Source of the DNA: Planctomycetota bacterium
GTDB taxonomy: Bacteria; Planctomycetota; Phycisphaerae; UBA1845; Fen-1342
Length of the DNA stretch: 38,205 bases
NCBI GenBank assembly: GCA_016235145.1
Contig: JACRLV010000070.1
Coordinates: 1,096 to 39,300 of the forward strand
Reading direction: 5' to 3'
The stretch's first letter is position 1. The number at the start of each line of letters is the position of its first letter. Below the pieces are notes generated by a model, which saw nothing but the letters and a program-made list of their open reading frames with translations, did no database searches and was not told the origin of the DNA. Positions 36,887-38,205 of the stretch are shown here, one piece after another. Both the position numbers and the translations under genes were made by a program.

Positions 36887-37771
36887 ATGCCAGCCCGCGT
36901 TCTCGACGGCAACGCCATCGCCGCGGAAATCCGCAACGAGGTCAGCGCCCAGATTGCGCGGCACGCCGTCGAGCACGGATCGATCAAGCTGAGTTCGATC
37001 CTGCTGGGGGCGAATCCGGCGGCGCTGCTCTATGCGGAATCGCAGAAACGGCGTTGCCTTCAGGCGGGCGTGCAGCACGAATTGGTGGAGCTTCCCGAAG
37101 ACGCCGGGCAGACCGCCCTGCTCGAAACGATCGACCGGCTGAACGCCGACCCCGGCGTGACCGGCATCATGCTGCACCTGCCGCTGCCGGCATGGATCGA
37201 CTCGGCGGCGGCCCAATATCGCATCGACCCGTACAAGGACGTCGAAGGCGTCAACCCGGCGAACATCGGGCTGCTGTTCTACGACGTGCCTCTGATCGCG
37301 CCCTGCACGGCCCTGGCGGTTAACGAGATGATTCATCGCAGCGGCGTGGAAATCCGCGGCGCCCATGCCGTCGTCGTCGGCCAGAGCCGGATCGTCGGGC
37401 GGCCGGTCAGCATGTTCCTGACCACGAACGAGGCGACCGTCACGACCTGCAATGTGCACACGCGCGACCTGAAGCAGCACACGCGCGACGCGGACATTCT
37501 CGTGGTCGCGGTCGGCAAGCCCAAGTTGATCGGCGCCGATCACGTCAAGCCCGGCGCGGTGGTCATCGACGTCGGCATCAACTCCGTCAAGCAGCGCGAC
37601 GCCGCGGGAAACGAAGTGCGCCGCACGGTCGGAGACGTCGATTTCGACGCGGTTTGCGCGGTCGCCTCAGCGATTACGCCGGTGCCGGGCGGCGTCGGGC
37701 CGCTCACCGTGGCGATGCTCTTGCGAAATACGGTCGAGGCGGCGAAGAAACAGCTACACCGCGTGTACTGA
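36887..37771 (+). CDS. folD: Methylenetetrahydrofolate dehydrogenase/cyclohydrolase (FolD) homologue with altered active-site positions
   Basis: Full-length collinear FolD: NPAALLYAESQKRRC, GIMLHLPLP, KDVEGVNPANIG, VVVGQSRIVGRPVSMFL, VAVGKPKLIGADHVKPGAVVIDVGIN, ITPVPGGVGPLTVAMLLRNT. Confidence 0.92.
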   Translation: MPARVLDGNAIAAEIRNEVSAQIARHAVEHGSIKLSSILLGANPAALLYAESQKRRCLQAGVQHELVELPEDAGQTALLETIDRLNADPGVTGIMLHLPLPAWIDSAAAQYRIDPYKDVEGVNPANIGLLFYDVPLIAPCTALAVNEMIHRSGVEIRGAHAVVVGQSRIVGRPVSMFLTTNEATVTTCNVHTRDLKQHTRDADILVVAVGKPKLIGADHVKPGAVVIDVGINSVKQRDAAGNEVRRTVGDVDFDAVCAVASAITPVPGGVGPLTVAMLLRNTVEAAKKQLHRVY

Positions 37772-37787
37772 GCGCGAAGCGTGCGGC

Positions 37788-37832
37788 TCCCTCGTCCGGT
37801 ACTCCGGGAGAGGGCAGGGGTGAGGGTGCATT
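37788..37832. repeat. REP-like dispersed repeat (copy 2, inverted relative to copy 1)
   Basis: gctccctcgtccggtactccgggagagggcaggggtgagggtg; reverse complement matches copy 1 over about 35 nt with few mismatches. Confidence 0.8.
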
Positions 37833-37858
37833 TCTCACGCACAGAAGGCAACAGGCCC

Positions 37859-38205
37859 ATGTCGCACCACAAGCGTCATCATCAGCACAAGCGGTTTCTG
37901 TTTGAGCACCGGGAACGCCCGGTCCTGCCGCGGTTTCAGTTCTTTCTGCGGCTGATCCGGACCGGACTCATCGCGATGATCGTCGTCGTGCCGTCCTGGA
38001 TGCTGGGAACTCTCGGGTTCCATTGGATTGAGGAGCTGAGCTGGACCGATTCGCTGCTCAATTCGGCCATGCTGCTGTCGGGTATGGGCCCGCTCGACCG
38101 TCCGACGACCGCTGCGGGAAAGCTGTTCGCTTCGTTCTACGCGATGTTCGCCGGGATCGTGTTCCTGACCGTGGCGGCGGTCCTGTTCGCGCCGGTGTTT
38201 CATCG
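37859..38205 (+). CDS. Membrane protein with His-rich N-terminus, truncated by window end
   Basis: Open frame from ATG 37859 to the edge: MSHHKRHHQHKRFLFEHRERPVLPRFQFFLRLIRTGLIAMIVVVPSWMLG...GKLFASFYAMFAGIVFLTVAAVLFAPVFHR; two hydrophobic segments. Confidence 0.7.
   Translation, partial: MSHHKRHHQHKRFLFEHRERPVLPRFQFFLRLIRTGLIAMIVVVPSWMLGTLGFHWIEELSWTDSLLNSAMLLSGMGPLDRPTTAAGKLFASFYAMFAGIVFLTVAAVLFAPVFH

Noticed and set aside
1-38205. CRISPR arrays, tRNA or rRNA genes
   Set aside because: No regularly spaced long repeats and no recognisable tRNA or rRNA segments on reading; a tRNAscan/Infernal run would be needed to exclude small ncRNAs.

Overview
GC-rich bacterial chromosomal window, probably from a Planctomycetes-type organism (an inference from dockerin-tailed secreted proteins, HAF-repeat, GH172/DUF2961 and lipoprotein content). 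Calls are read from the supplied ORFs plus motif recognition; no database search was run. About 25 coding regions are supported. Housekeeping or metabolic genes are apt, murQ, a folD homologue, a CPA2-type antiporter, a YlbF-family protein, an LpxL-like acyltransferase with two GT-C-type membrane glycosyltransferases, an M42 peptidase and a Tat-signal N4-GlcNAc-asparaginase/isoaspartyl peptidase-type Ntn hydrolase. A large secreted or cell-surface set includes four dockerin-type proteins (two of them a tandem duplication), a HAF-repeat protein, an FG-GAP lipoprotein, small lipoproteins, a PKD protein, VIT-VWA and VWA proteins, and a GH172-like protein. The items most worth a second look are: (i) a FolD homologue whose catalytic-site signature positions are substituted while the rest of the fold is intact; (ii) an ECF-sigma / anti-sigma-like / PDZ mini-operon in which the sigma gene appears to have lost its region-2 N-terminus; (iii) a five-gene run of uncharacterised surface lipoproteins and secreted proteins containing divergent paralogues; (iv) a frameshifted IS4-type transposase remnant beside a perfect inverted repeat; (v) two families of short dispersed palindromic repeats; (vi) an ECF-like promoter upstream of the VIT-VWA gene; and (vii) a 122-bp convergent coding overlap. 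No rRNA, tRNA or CRISPR array was recognised.
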